A stretch of 64,000 nucleotides of DNA from Halichoerus grypus (GCF_964656455.1 NC_135715.1:73545414-73609413); one strand, 5' to 3'. Shown: positions 20,700 through 31,884, counted from the stretch's first letter. Notes: a model not told the origin generated them from the sequence alone. A program made the numbers and translations.

Positions 20700-21464
20700 A
20701 GATTGGATACTGGAGGACAACTAGCTCTTTGTTACAATCTCAGGGGGAAAAAAAGTCCCTGATCTACCAGAGATATTTCAAGACTGAGCCCGAGCATTGC
20801 CAATTTTTAATAACCAAGAGAGTGAACATATTAGTGACAATGGCAATGTGTATCATGACATATCACATGTGTTCTCACTACATGAGAGTTACTTATACAC
20901 CAACTTCTAAGGGAAAACCAGTTTTGCTGTGCAGGATAAGGCACATCTGATGGGGAAATGCCAGTTAGAGTCATTTGCCAAAGGAGATTTAAAGACTCAT
21001 TCCTGGAAAATATGCTGTCCGTAGATACTATGAAGCCAGTTGGTTTGATACAGAAGCAACAAATCGTGTTTTTGGAGTTGAAGGACAAATCTGCATTTAA
21101 CATGATACTCTAAAATATGACTCACTGATACGAGCCCCAGTGGCTGCCACAGTTACAGCATGCATGCCAATTGGCTGAGCTCCAGAGCCCTTCCTTGGGG
21201 GCACTAGTCTCTTTCTCAGGCACCCAAGCATGTCCCCAGCCTGTGCAGCCTGCTTCAGCACTCACAGGGGGCTGTCCAAGATTGCCTGTGAGCTGCCTCC
21301 ACTCTCTTCAGCCTGGGACAGTCCCAGGCACGCTACCACCCTGCATTGCTCCCAAGGCATGCAGGCATAGGATGTCTCTCTACTTCTCTCATCTAGCAGC
21401 CCTTGGAGGCCTCAGTCAGTCTGTCCAGAGAAGGAGGAGAAGTAGAAGTCTTGGCCTTTCCATC
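20700..21464. other. Unique sequence, nothing recognised
   Basis: A 123-codon + frame at 21171-21542 is Ser/Pro/Leu-rich and lacks recognisable domains. No repeat family identified. Confidence 0.45.
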
Positions 21465-21900
21465 ATTCATTCAACCAACTTTTTGGAAGCAAAAATTTAC
21501 ACCCCTTTAAGCACAAGGGGGGTGCACAGCAAAACAGCATGAGGACTTATAGTCTAGTCAATGTGGACAGGAGTTCCACACGTGGATGTAAATCATCCAT
21601 GATGTCATAAAACTGCAGTGTCTCATGAATAGCAGAGGCTGTCAGTCTCATAGGTCCATGGATGGACAGGGATAATGTGAGTTGAATGCTCAAGGAGGAT
21701 CCACAGACAAAGTCACCATTGGGCAGCGCATTGGCATTATGGGTAGGAGTTGGCTTATGTTAAGTGACTGGGAGGATGACAGAAACGCAGAAGTAGGAAT
21801 GAGCCTGCTTGATCAGAGACAGCTGGGAGACCAGGCTAACTGGGTAAATGGTTGTGTAGCCGAGTGTTGAGAAAGGAAGAGAGGCAGGTCTTGCTGCCAG
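21465..21900 (-). mobile_element. Possible L2 fragment, antisense
   Basis: It starts with TTCATTCAACCAACTTTTTG, as a reversed L2 3' end would, and later parts (TTATAGTCTAGTCAATGTGG, GAGACCAGGCTAACTGG) are compatible with L2. Divergence is too high for a firm call. Confidence 0.35.
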
Positions 21901-22880
21901 GTTAAGGAAAGTGGCATTCTAAGAGGAGCCAAGTTTCTGAGCAGAGGAACCATAGAAAGAAAACAGTGTTTGGGAATTGCTATCTGGCAGTAGTGTGGAC
22001 ACTACATTAATTGTGTGGTGAGGGAGTTGGCCTACATATATGATTTTCTGAGTCAGACCAACAGTAATCCAGTTGAGTATTCTGTTTGTGACTTCCAAAA
22101 ATAGCTCCCATAAGGCAAATGGCATCTCTTCAGCAAATGTGTGGAGTGTTGCTTTTTGACAGCTACTGGGTTTCAAGTGACCTCAGTGACCAACACAGGC
22201 AGGGCCCCTGCCCTCTAATGGGAAGCCATCCTTCACCCTGAGGCTGAGGGCTTGCCTGGAGTGAGGCGCATGAAGCTGAGCTGGGGGGCGCAGGAAGAAG
22301 ATGCATCATGGGGAAAGGGTTTACCACCATAAATCAAGTCCCAAAAGGGGCACAACAAAACTACAGTCAGACTCTGGGCGGGAAGTGAGATTCTGTGTTT
22401 GAGGGAGCAAGATGGGACAGGGTTTCAGAGATCCAGGGTGGAGGTGATGGGGTCCTGATGCAGAGCTGGACCATGTCCAGGGAAGTCTGTCCAAAGGAGA
22501 TGAGGTAGAGGGGACAGCAGTACCAGCTTCTAGAAATGGGACTGGCTCGAGAGAAGTGGGAATTCAAGCTCCAGCCTAGAAGGATGGATGCTATCAGCAT
22601 CCTTCATGTTCCACCTCCAGGCAATGATCTGGAGATTCATCTAAACCCTTCTTGAGCTTGAATACATCTTTAGCCCACACAAATTTGCACTCTAACCCAT
22701 TCCACACACACTACCCACACACTCCCTCATGCCCCTCTGCTCATTCTCTCTTCTCTCTGTGAAAGAGCATGCTCTCTGCTCTCTGGAGCCCCGTGCCTGG
22801 CCTCAGCAAGATGGCTCCACAGGCCCACAGGATTTTTGGTTTGTGTCTGAAACAGGGATGCAGCCACTCTCTCATACAGA
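21901..22880. other. Unique sequence, nothing recognised
   Basis: No gene or clear repeat family. A small 16-bp palindrome (GTAGTGTGGACACTAC) occurs near 21990-22005. Confidence 0.45.
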
Positions 22881-22887
22881 GGCTAGA

Positions 22888-23110
22888 TTTTATTTTATTT
22901 TATTTTATTTTATTTTATTTTATTTGAGAGGGAAGGAGAGAGAGAAGAAAAAGAGAGAGTAAGAGAGAGAGAGAACACAAGAGCAGGGGGAGGGAGACAC
23001 AGACTTCCCACTGAGCAGGGAACCTGATGCCGGGCTCAGGGACGGGGATGCCAGGATTATGACCTGAGCCCAAGGCAGACACTTAAACAACTGAGCCACC
23101 CAGGCATCCC
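22888..23110 (-). mobile_element. Can-SINE, minus strand, with expanded TTTTA tail
   Basis: The reversed tail is a clean (TTTTA)n array of about seven and a half units (22888-22925), followed by a GA-rich body and the reversed head (GGCAGACACTTAAACAACTG, AGCCACCCAGGCATCCC). A target-site duplication (CAGAGGCTAGATT at 22877, CACAGGCTAGATT at 23114) flanks it. The A-tail has become a pentanucleotide microsatellite. Confidence 0.95.
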
Positions 23111-23114
23111 AAGC

Positions 23115-24325
23115 ACAGGCTAGATTGATGTTTAAGCTTAAGATGGCAAACAAGGACAGGAACAAAGAAGGAATAAATCCTCTTCAAACTGTCAGGTTAG
23201 GGATCAAGCCCATTTCTATAGTTAAAGAAACCCATTGATTTTGTGATTAGTGAAACAACCAGTTATTCGGTTTTCAAAATCTGGTTATTTGATTAAACAG
23301 ACAAGCCAGGCAACATTTTAAGTTTTGGTGTCTGGGAAGACATAGCTGAACACCAGCTGGGCAGCACAGCCACCCCAATGGGCTCTGCCATAGGAACAGG
23401 CAACTCATGAAAACCCCCCTCACACTCAGCAGCCTCCAGTAAAATCAGCAGCAGCAGGGAGGGGAGGTTGAGTTCCCCTGCACCTTGCAGTGGCCTTCAC
23501 ACCACCTCTGGACAGATGCCAGCCATTTCAGGCCTATTGCTGTTTACATTTTGTCCTACTTTAGGAAGTGGGGAGGCCATTCTGAAGCTCCTTATGTGTT
23601 GACTTTCTTCAGGGTCATGTAATCCCAACCACCTGGAAGAGGATAGGGGAACTAAATTCCATTTATTTTCCCTCTTAAAAGTAAGATACGTTAGCTGGTG
23701 AGGAATCCAATTTAGAAATAGCACTGCACAGCCAAAGCAGGTGTTCTTCCTTGGAGAGTAGTTGAATGTTCTGGCAACATCCTCATTCAGTGGCACTAAC
23801 TGAGCCCTTAGGGATACAGAGCACAAAGTGAGCCACAGTCCCCTCCCTCAAGGACCCTGGGATCCAAAATGAGCAACAGTAACAGAGATGCCAGAAGGGA
23901 AAGAGAAGTAAGCTCTAGGTGTGTGGAGTTTCAGTCATGTGTGGTGCTAATGGATCATGCCATTTTCATCCATTTTGGCCCCAGGATATCGGTTGCACAC
24001 TAGCTATACCCACAATGCTCAGCTCGAGGAATGCTGATGCTCAGAGCCAGGAGCCCTTGCAGGAGACAGAGGACTGCTGAGGACCAGCCAATCTCCCTGC
24101 CACCTCACTGGTCAGAATGGGCCGCACTGAAGCCCCAAGGCTCCTTCCTGCCCTAGGAAATAGCACCTTGGCCTTAGGCTTGCAAAGCTCTTGTCAACAC
24201 CAAGTGTCCCCTCTTCTCCATGGATAATTGAGAGATGACTGACTGTCAGTAGAAAGTAAAACTCACTTTATATGTGAGAAGAAGCAGAGGCTAGAAAAGC
24301 TAAGAATCCACAAGCACTTCCTATC
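23115..24325. other. Unique sequence with an L2-like trace
   Basis: Most of this is unassigned. Positions 23755-23930 (TGAGCCCTTAGGGATACAGA, CCCTCCCTCAAGGACCCTGG) resemble antisense L2 3' sequence weakly. The 109-codon minus frame at 23497-23826 shows no domain. Confidence 0.4.
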
Positions 24326-24329
24326 AAAA

Positions 24330-24530
24330 TTCTTAGAATTATGGCATTATAGAGCTGGAAGAACTTTTTTAAAATTATCTGATCCAACATCCTCACTTGA
24401 CAGATAAGAAAACCAAGGACCAGAGAAATAAGGGACTTGTCTGTGGTCCCACAACTAGAACATGACAGTCAGAATCCAAACCTAGTTCTGATTCCCAGCT
24501 TAATTCTCTTACCAACACACTATGCTGATT
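24330..24530 (-). mobile_element. MIR-like ancient SINE, antisense
   Basis: Reads TATAGAGCTGGAAGAACTTT, CATCCTCACTTGACAGATAAG, AACCAAGGACCAGAGAAATA, GTGGTCCCACAACTAGAACATG and CTTACCAACACACTATGCTG. This is the order of the mammal-wide 'agctggaaggaacc...agtccaac...cacactatgctg' SINE, related to MIR/MamSINE. A 17-base A-run follows at 24543. Confidence 0.6.
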
Positions 24531-24559
24531 TCCCCATGGTATTAAAAAAAAAAAAAAAA

Positions 24560-25160
24560 ACTAGAAATTTGCTTTTTTATCTGAACAAAAGTGTGGTGGG
24601 TAGAATCATCCATAAGAGTTTATCTGGTCAAAAGTTAAGCCAGTCACTAAATCTTTATTGGCAATATTCTATGCCAGGCACCAGGCCCAGCTTTGCTATG
24701 TTCTCAATGCCTGGGATCTTGGCTCTCCACTTCCCACATTCAGATGGCTGCTGAGGAAAGCAGCTATCAGGGTCTGGTGAGAAGCTTGGAATACGTTCTT
24801 GCTCAAGTTCCTCTCCAACAGGTGAGACGGAGGAGCCCCAAGAGCCTTCTGCCTTCAGCTTCCTCTTCTGCAAAGTGGCGCTAATCTACTTACCTTGAGC
24901 GAAAGCAAGATCAGATATGGAGCTTAAGAGTAGAAGACCAAACAGACAAAGCAATGTGATTATTAAGGGATCAGACTCAATAAGGAATCGAGATAAAAGG
25001 GCATTTAAAGGTTTGAAGTTAGAAGCAACTAAAAAGAAATCCCTTAATTTTGAGCAAAGTAATCTGTCCTTTCCCAAGATACCTATAGAACTTATGGTTT
25101 TTTTTCAAGATTAAAAATGATTATTTTTTCACTGATTAAAATTAAAACAATACACTTTAA
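24560..25160. other. Unique sequence, nothing firm
   Basis: A weak L2/MIR-like phrase (TTCTATGCCAGGCACCAGGC) lies near 24668. The rest is unassigned. Confidence 0.4.
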
Positions 25161-25166
25161 TGGGAT

Positions 25167-25555
25167 TGTATCAGCTTGCTTAGGGCTGCCATCACAAGTA
25201 CCAACAGACTGGGTAGCTTGAACACCAGAAATGGACCTTCTCACCGTTCTGGAAGCAGGAAGTCTACAATTAGGAGGTCAGCAGCTTTGCTTTTTCTGGA
25301 GGAGTCTCTCCTTGGCTTGGCTTGGATGTCACTTCTTTTCCCGGTGTCCTCACACAGTCCTTCCTCTGGGTGCATCTATGTCTAAATTTCCTCCTTTTCA
25401 AAGGACACCGGTCGGATTGGATTAGGGCCCACCCAGTTGATCTCATTTTTACTTAATTACCTTTTTAATAACCAAGTTGTCTCCAAACACAGTCACATTT
25501 TGGATATTATGCATGGAGGGGGGCAGATACAATTCAGCCCATAATGGGGACTAAG
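25167..25555 (-). mobile_element. MaLR (MLT1-class) LTR, antisense
   Basis: Starts TGTATCAGCTTGCTTAGGGC, continues ACTGGGTAGCTTGAACACC, CTCCTTGGCTTGGCTTGG, GATTGGATTAGGGCCCACCC, CAAACACAGTCACATTTTGG and ends CAATTCAGCCCATAATG. This is the reversed order of an MLT1-type LTR. Solo and non-coding. Confidence 0.9.
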
Positions 25556-25806
25556 GTGAATAGGTAAAAAGTAGAAAAAGAAAAGCAAAAAAAGGCCATA
25601 GGACTCCAAGTACTAGAACCTGTGTTAACCGTCCCAGAGAAGCCTGGCCAAGAAGGCACCTGTGACCCAGCTTCTGCATTAAGAGCCAAATTCTTGTTGG
25701 AGATTATTTCTTTTTGTTAAGTGTGAAAATGGTTATAAATTATTGGGTGGCACTGATCCAAAGAAAGGCACTCTGACAGTTTACCAAAGAAGGAACTCTG
25801 GTGTAC

Positions 25807-25902
25807 AGCACATACACGTGCACACACACACACACACACACACACAAGCAGGTGCACAAGTGTGTGTGTGTGCACATGTGCCCGCGTGCACACACACACA
25901 CA
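25807..25902. repeat. Compound CA - TG - CA microsatellite
   Basis: An uninterrupted CA run of 13 units (25821-25846) is followed by a GT run (25860-25873) and another CA run (25889-25902). All of it is nearly alternating purine-pyrimidine. The CA and TG halves are complementary, so the strand can fold back. The overlapping open frames (Thr/His and Val/Cys-rich) are artefacts. Confidence 0.95.
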
Positions 25903-25909
25903 GAATGAG

Positions 25910-27189
25910 AACTGTGCTCTGGTTCTAAACACTGCTCCAGACCTGTGTGATGAGCTGTGAGCAAAAGCCTCCAGGAAGCATCACTGGGGGGACGTTATTC
26001 TTGGATGAGAGGAGATTTGTGCATGGCTGCCTGAGCAAGACCAGGGTGGAGCGAAGGGGCACCAGGGCCCGGCGACCAGCAACTTGGGTCTGAGCCCTGG
26101 GGAAAGTGGCTGCAGAGCAACACTGAAGAAGTGGCTTCCAGGGACCACTCTTGAGAGGCCAGTCCCAAGCAGCAAGGAAGGAGGGGCCACACTCCTGCCC
26201 AGTGTGACCCAGGGAATGCAGACTGCCTCAACACCTCCAAAGCTGGAGGATCAGAATACAGGAGTGGGGACCCCAGGGTAGCGTCAAAGGTGAGGCTTTG
26301 AGGACAGCAGAGAACAGCCCTGGGATGAAGGTTGATGAAGGCCTATTTGTTATGCCAATTGAGGTATCTTCAGGGATGCCCTAGAAGGAGTGGTTAAAAC
26401 CTTAGGAGAGGTGCATGGTGGGGCTGACGCAGTGACAGTCTTATCATCACTCTTGGTGTGATCCCACGGGTACCACAAGCTGGTGGGGCCTGGGAAACAG
26501 ACTCAGGAACAGTGTGCATATCAAGGCATGGAGGATGTCCACAGACCCTTGGGATCTCTGAGACGCACTTATAGAAGGAGCCGTCTGGTGGCTGGTCCAT
26601 GCAAATCCTGTGTGCCCCAAGGTGACACTGAGTATAACTGGCACCTGATATCCCTGTAAAGATCCAGATGTCTCTCTGAGGAGAAGCGAACACACAGATC
26701 CATCCCCAGCGATTAGGTGCTGATGATCGTAAGGGGAAACCTCCAGGCTCTCCATTCAGATCAACTCAAGGTGAGAACTGCCAGGTGTCATCAAAGCACG
26801 GAAAGCCCTTTCAAATGTAGCAGAGTGGGCAGGCGGCCTTTGGTGGCCACCTAACCACTGAGCCGCAGTTTACCTGTTCAAGCCTCCCCAGGACAGGCAG
26901 CCCACTGAGCCACAGGAGCGAGCCAGGATTTGCCACCGCACCCCAGATCCGCTGCCTCCAGAAAACCTCCTGGACCCACTGCTCCTTTGACATGCTCTGA
27001 CAGCCCAGGTTCTCCTGGGGCTCTGGGAGGGAGTGCAGAGGCTCCTGGATCTGCAATGAATGATCTTTGCCTAAGGAGCAAGTGCCATTTTTCTAATTAA
27101 AAAAAAAAAGAAAAAGAACAAAACTATTAAAATGGAAATAAAAACAAATATTTACTGTAAACCAGGCACTGCCTTAGGGCACTCTTCAT
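25910..27189. other. GC-rich unique sequence, nothing recognised
   Basis: Multiple overlapping open frames up to about 100 codons on both strands, none with a recognisable domain. An A-rich run lies at 27098-27117. Confidence 0.45.
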
Positions 27190-27415
27190 CTCCTTTACTC
27201 TGTTCTAATTTTTATTTCTTTCCATTCCACTGATCACCTTCTAAAATACCCCGCATTACCTCCTGTTAGTGTATTGCTGATTGCCTGGTCTTCAACTCCT
27301 AGACTGGCCGCTCCGCGGGGGCAGGAGCTTCTGTCCGTTGTGCTCACTGACGCCTCCTAGCGACGGCGTCGGAGCCTGGCACAGAGCGGTGCTCCGTGTC
27401 TGTAGAATGAAGGAG
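27190..27415 (+). mobile_element. L2 3' end fragment, unusually CpG-rich
   Basis: Sense L2 3' order: TTCCATTCCACTGATCACC, CTAGACTGGCCGCTCCGCGG, GGGCAGGAGCTTCTGTCC, GAGCCTGGCACAGAGCGG and TGTCTGTAGAATGAAGGAG. It keeps many CpG dinucleotides, which normally decay in methylated old repeats. Confidence 0.65.
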
Positions 27416-27521
27416 CGGCGGTCGGAGGGGTGGCGGACCAGACATACTCAAACAGGGGCATGTCACAAGCAGTTGGTCCCAGCACGTCCCCAAATCATCA
27501 TCAAGTGCCTGGTGGTGGTGT

Positions 27522-27548
27522 GGGTGGGGGGGGGGAGGGGAGTTGGGG
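27522..27548 (+). repeat. G-run tract with G-quadruplex potential
   Basis: Four or more G-runs of three or longer within 27 bases (a GGG, a run of about ten G, GGGG, GGGG with short spacers). It directly follows GGTGGTGGTG. Confidence 0.8.
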
Positions 27549-27549
27549 C

Positions 27550-28070
27550 TGCCATTCTATAAGGAATACCGGGATGAGGGGCTATTCTGGGGTGGCTGCT
27601 ACTTCCTTGTGGGGCTGGCCCCAGGTGTAAATGAGCACGGAGGTGACATCTAAACCCCTGAGTTTGTGGAATAAAGGCTGTAGACCCTCTCGGACCCTTG
27701 AGGGGTGGAGGCTAAGGGGAACTAGCGTCCCATTTTGGGGTGGGAGAACTTGAAACTCCCTCTAGGGAGAACAGATTCAATAGTCCACGTTGGGACCCAC
27801 TGTGTTTGAGGAGCTGTGGATCTCTGTGATTCCAGCACTGTCCTGGAAGCCCATGGCCTTCACACAGGCAGGGAGACAGATGTCTGCAATGCTGCACTAC
27901 AAGAAAGTGGAGTCATAAAAGAAATGAATCCTAAGTCTACTTTCAAGCGGTTGTTAAATCCTTTTTGCAGGTAGAAATTTGATCCAAATGAAGAAACATT
28001 TTTTAGGCAACTACTAACTGCAGCAACTCCCAACTGTGAATGGGATAGAATCCCTGCTATCTGCCTCCCC
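27550..28070. other. Unique sequence, nothing recognised
   Basis: No repeat family or gene identified. Confidence 0.45.
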
Positions 28071-28073
28071 CTG

Positions 28074-28655
28074 TGTTCACTGCAGCATTATTCACAATAG
28101 CCAAGATGGGGAAGCAGCCCAAGTGTCCATCTATAGATGAATGGATAAAGAAGATGTGGCCTACATATGTGCAATGGAATATCACTTGGCCATTAAAAAG
28201 AATGAGATCTTACCATTTGCAACAACATGGATGGATCTAGAGGGTATTTTGCTAAGTGAAATAAGTCAGAGAAAGACGAATACTATATGATTTCACTTCT
28301 AGTGGAATCTAAAAAAAAAAAAAACAAATGAGTAAACAAACAAAAAACAGCAACAGACCTATAAGTACAGAGAACATATTGATGATTGCCAGACATAAGA
28401 GGCTGGGGGTGGGGTGTAAAATGGGTGAAGGGGAGTAGGAAGTACAGGCTTCCAGTATGGAATGAAGAAGTCACAGGAATAATGGGTGCAGCATGGAGAT
28501 TTCAGTCAATGGCAATGTAATAGTGTTGTATAGTGACAGGTGATGGCTATCCTTGTAGTGAGCCCAGCATAGCATAGAGGGATGTCCAATCACTATGTTG
28601 TACACCTGAAACCAATGTAACACCGTGTGTCAACTATAATTCCAAAAAAAGGGGG
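28074..28655 (+). mobile_element. L1 3' end, plus strand, older than the 6.7 kb copy
   Basis: Begins within ORF2 (TTCACTGCAGCATTATTCAC, AATAGCCAAGATGGGGAAG, GGATAAAGAAGATGTGG) and continues past the ORF2 end into a 3' UTR with GGCTGGGGGTGGGGTG, ATCACTATGTTGTACACCTG, AAACCAATGTAACACCGTGT and CAACTATAATTCCAAAAAAA. The ORF2 part is frame-broken. It belongs to an older mammalian L1 3' UTR type than the copy at 6733. Confidence 0.92.
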
Positions 28656-28849
28656 TATAATTTCTACTAGGGAAGGGAGAGAGAAATGAAATGTATATTT
28701 ATGCTGTTCCATGCTATTGGGGATGGGGGTGTGCAGAGCTCTTGACAGTACATGGCAGGGGCCCCCAACCCAGACTTTTAGGGATGCAGGGGTGGCTTTA
28801 GGTTTGGACCTTAATAGTAGGAATAGCAGGAGTCAGCCAGGAAACATGA

Positions 28850-29345
28850 GAAGCAATCTTTCCTAAGGTAAGGAAGAGCATGTGTCAAAACCCAGAGGCA
28901 AGGGGAAAGCCTGGCTCATTAGAAGGCCGCTAATTGTTGATCGTGGCTGGAGTGAGGAGTGTATGGAAGGAGTGCTGTGAGTAAGGCTGGAGAGGAAGTG
29001 GGGCCAACTCGCAAATGCCACGGTGAGCAATTCCAGGGCAGTGACTTCAGAACATCAGAGGAGAGGGGTCAGGCACTAAGGGGAGGTGAGGAAGTAGACG
29101 CCATGTGTGGGGACACTTGCTCGAAGAAGCTGAGCTGAGAAGAGAGAGGAGATAGAGAACTACAGCTGCAAGGAGATTGGTTATCTTTCTTGTTTGATTG
29201 GTTTTGGGTTTTTCTTTTTGGGATGTCAGAGACTTGAACTTTCAGTTCTAATGTCAAGGAACCGACAGGGAAGAGCAGGTTAAGGGCCAAGGAGAGAGGC
29301 CTTCTCTCCCAAACAAGGACAGTGGTGGAAAAGCAAGTCAGTGTG
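28850..29345 (-). mobile_element. Ancient L2, antisense
   Basis: Landmarks in reversed L2 order: GAGCATGTGTCAAAACCCAG, GGCTGGAGTGAGGAGTG, TAAGGCTGGAGAGGAAG, then GGGACACTTGCTCGAAGAAG, CAGCTGCAAGGAGATTGG and TTTTTCTTTTTGGGATGTCA. Middle L2 segments are deleted. No open frame. Confidence 0.62.
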
Positions 29346-29388
29346 CAGGCACTAAACCAGGGACTTCCTCTTGGATGGTTTATATGCC

Positions 29389-29408
29389 TTTTTTTTTTTT
29401 TTTTTTTT
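29389..29408. repeat. Pure 20-base T homopolymer
   Basis: Twenty uninterrupted Ts with no recognisable SINE, L1 or processed gene next to it. It could be a reversed A-tail whose body has decayed. Confidence 0.9.
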
Positions 29409-29419
29409 GTCAAGTAGGA

Positions 29420-30285
29420 ATCGACATCATCAGAAAATAGAGAGAGGGAGGTAATAGCGCTCTGGGGCTGAAATCATGGTGGCGAGTGAGCTGGGGGAAC
29501 ATAGAGGGTTTGGGGGCAGGGTTGCGGTCTAACCGGAGATTGGAGATAATGAGTTTGTCCCCTTGGGTGGCAGTCCCCCGAAGCACAGCACTGGACTGGT
29601 GGAAACTCGGTGGGTAGCCCGGGGTCCAGACATGCAATGCACAAGGGTAGTTAAGAATATTGGCAAGAGAGTGATCACTAGGCCCAACCCCAGGCTGGGT
29701 AGGCGAGGACATGCAGGGAGGAGGAGTGCGCCGGGGGGGACAAGATGGGAGGGGTGGAGCAGGAGGGCCTCAGCAGGGCTGAGGAGCCAGCATAGGGGCA
29801 GAGATTTCCTGAGGGGGCTAGAGGTGGAGGAGTCAGGGTTCATGAGCGACAGATTTGAATTCGAGGTGTTGTGGTCCATCGCAGGAAATGGAACATCCAG
29901 AATGGCCAAAGGGTCGGGGGCTAGGGGGGCGTAAGTGGAAGGACGTGAGAAGCCAAGTGTTGGTGGGCCCTGCCCAAGTGGATTGAAGCCACAGGAGCTC
30001 GGCAAGGCCAGGGTGGAGTTGACAACTGTGAGCCACACACCACATCTTCAGTGAATGAGGGTGTCTGTGGAGGATGTCAGATGAGCACGATGGAGAGGAC
30101 AGGCTCGCCAGAGGCCCGGCATGGGAGGCGCGGAGGGGGAAGAACATCAGCCCAGCACCCTGAACTGAAAGGCATCCTTCTTTGGAGGCTGCTGGGGAGA
30201 CCCTGGCCCGGGTGTTGGAGAGGATGTAGAGGAACAGTGTGAGGACACTGAAAAGCTGAGGATCTATTGAGAAAACACTAACCTC
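29420..30285. other. GC-rich segment with overlapping open frames, not a recognised gene
   Basis: Minus frames 29529-30038 (169 codons) and 29833-30288 (151 codons) overlap each other and a + frame (29563-29934). Three open frames at once is typical of GC-rich non-coding DNA. Composition is Pro/Leu/Ser-rich with no domain visible. Following antisense L2 just to the left, it may be the decayed 5' part of that L2. Confidence 0.45.
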
Positions 30286-30289
30286 CACT

Positions 30290-30425
30290 TTTTAAGGTCC
30301 TACTGTGTGCCAGGCCCTGGGCTAAGAGCTTTATATACAGCATCTCAGAGCAACTTTTTGGGGAGAGTATTTTTATCCCAATTCACAGTTCAGCAAACTG
30401 AGACACAGAGGAGTTAAGTGAAGAG
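30290..30425 (-). mobile_element. MIR, antisense
   Basis: Reversed MIR: GGTCCTACTGTGTGCCAGGC, CCTGGGCTAAGAGCTTTATA, TCAGCAAACTGAGACACAGA, GGAGTTAAGTGAAGAGG. Well preserved at its 3' side. Confidence 0.85.
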
Positions 30426-30427
30426 GT

Positions 30428-30495
30428 AAGTATAATGTATGTGAAAAATGCTTTGTAAATTCATAAAACAGTGTGTAAATGTTAGCTATTCTTTT
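30428..30495 (+). mobile_element. Short MIR 3' end, sense
   Basis: Reads TAATGTATGTGAAAAATGCT, TTGTAAATTCATAAAACAGTG and GTAAATGTTAGCTATTC, the sense MIR 3' end, directly abutting the antisense MIR. Confidence 0.6.
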
Positions 30496-30499
30496 TTTC

Positions 30500-31535
30500 C
30501 CCGACCAGCTTTCACGAAACAACCTCCAATATAACATATGTTTGAGTTGATTGCCCAGGAAACAATAAGAAGAAAAAATAGAAAGTTCCTCATTGTTTTA
30601 CTAAAATCTATTCCAGCTCCATTCTTTGTGTATAAAGATAAGTTGATGATTCAATGATTTGACCTAAATAAATATTTAATGGGCTTTTCTGGGGTTCTGT
30701 CCAGATGCTTCCATGCAGTGCAGAGGACTGTCCTCCCCAGGATTGGAGTGGGCAGTGCTAGTCAAACAACAGGGAAACCTCTTCTAAAAAAAAAAAAGGA
30801 TCATGGCAGATCACTTGGTCTCTAGAGGACGACCAGGTTTTTCATGGGACTAGGAGAGCCCTGCTCTGGCCTTGGACTTTTCATTCTTTTTATAAGTACA
30901 GTATGATTTAGATGCCACAGTACTGAAGGGGGGACAATTTGAGTGGAAAGGGACCCTGTTCATCCAGTTTAGACTACTTATCCAAAAGTCAGAACTAAGC
31001 AAGGAGAATGCATTTACTAAGTAAATAACACCATATATACTATCGAGAAACTTTACACAGAAGGAGCATGGAGGGTCCAAATCCCCAGAATATGGTTTCT
31101 CAAGAGGGGAAGCACCTTGAGGTGCTGGCAGAGCAGACCTGCCAAACCCAGCCCTCAGCCCACCTGCCTTCATTTTAGACAAGATAGTGAGGGAAGGCTC
31201 CCTGGCCTGTCTACCTCGCACTGGGCCACTTGTTATGGAGCAACGATGACAGCCCTCCCCAACTGTGAAAAATCCCCAAGGGTCACGTTGCAGAGTGTTA
31301 GACTGGCTTCCGGGATCCCAAGGGCAGTCCCTCCCATGGTCAGGAATGCTTTACCTGGCTCAACACTGGACTCAGGCTTAGACACAGGCAGGTGGATTTT
31401 TCTGGGAGGAATCTCTAAAATTCCACTTTTACTCCATGATTTGGGAACTATGTTAATGAAAGGTCATCAGTAACTACCAACAGTTTACTCCCATGTAGAA
31501 ATATCCTAAAGATTTCATGGTTTAAATGAAGAGGT
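30500..31535. other. Unique sequence, nothing recognised
   Basis: Two overlapping frames of 118-123 codons on opposite strands (30850-31221 minus, 31117-31473 plus) have no recognisable features. An A-run lies at 30787-30797. Confidence 0.45.
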
Positions 31536-31538
31536 TGG

Positions 31539-31745
31539 TTTTTTTTTAAGATTTTGTTTATTTATTTGACAGAGAGAGAGAGAGCTCAAGCAAGTGCAAG
31601 CAGGGGGAGGGGCAGGCAGAGGGAGAGAGAGAAGCAGGCTTCCCACTGAGCAGAGAGCCTGACCCTGGGGCTTCATCCCAGGACCTTGGGATCATGACCT
31701 GAGCCTAAGGCAGACGCTTAACTGACTAAGCCACCCAGGTGCCCC
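31539..31745 (-). mobile_element. Can-SINE, minus strand
   Basis: Reversed T-rich tail with TTTATTTATTTGACAGAGAG, body with AGGGGGAGGGGCAGG-like sequence, and reversed head (GCAGACGCTTAACTGACTAA, GCCACCCAGGTGCCCC). TAAATGAAG at 31523 and 31746 is the target-site duplication. Confidence 0.96.
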
Positions 31746-31884
31746 TAAATGAAGTTTTAAATCTGCTTTTGGCAAGCTGACTTTTTAGTACCCTCTGAGA
31801 ATGGGATGTGTCTTGGGAGAAGACTCAGTGACAAATTTAGCTCTTACTGGCCTGCAGATTGTATCAGTAAGTGAATCAGCAGCC

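Noticed and set aside
29529..30288. 169- and 151-codon minus-strand frames as a possible gene
   Set aside because: They overlap each other and a plus frame; the composition is that of translated GC-rich non-coding DNA, and the segment follows antisense L2.
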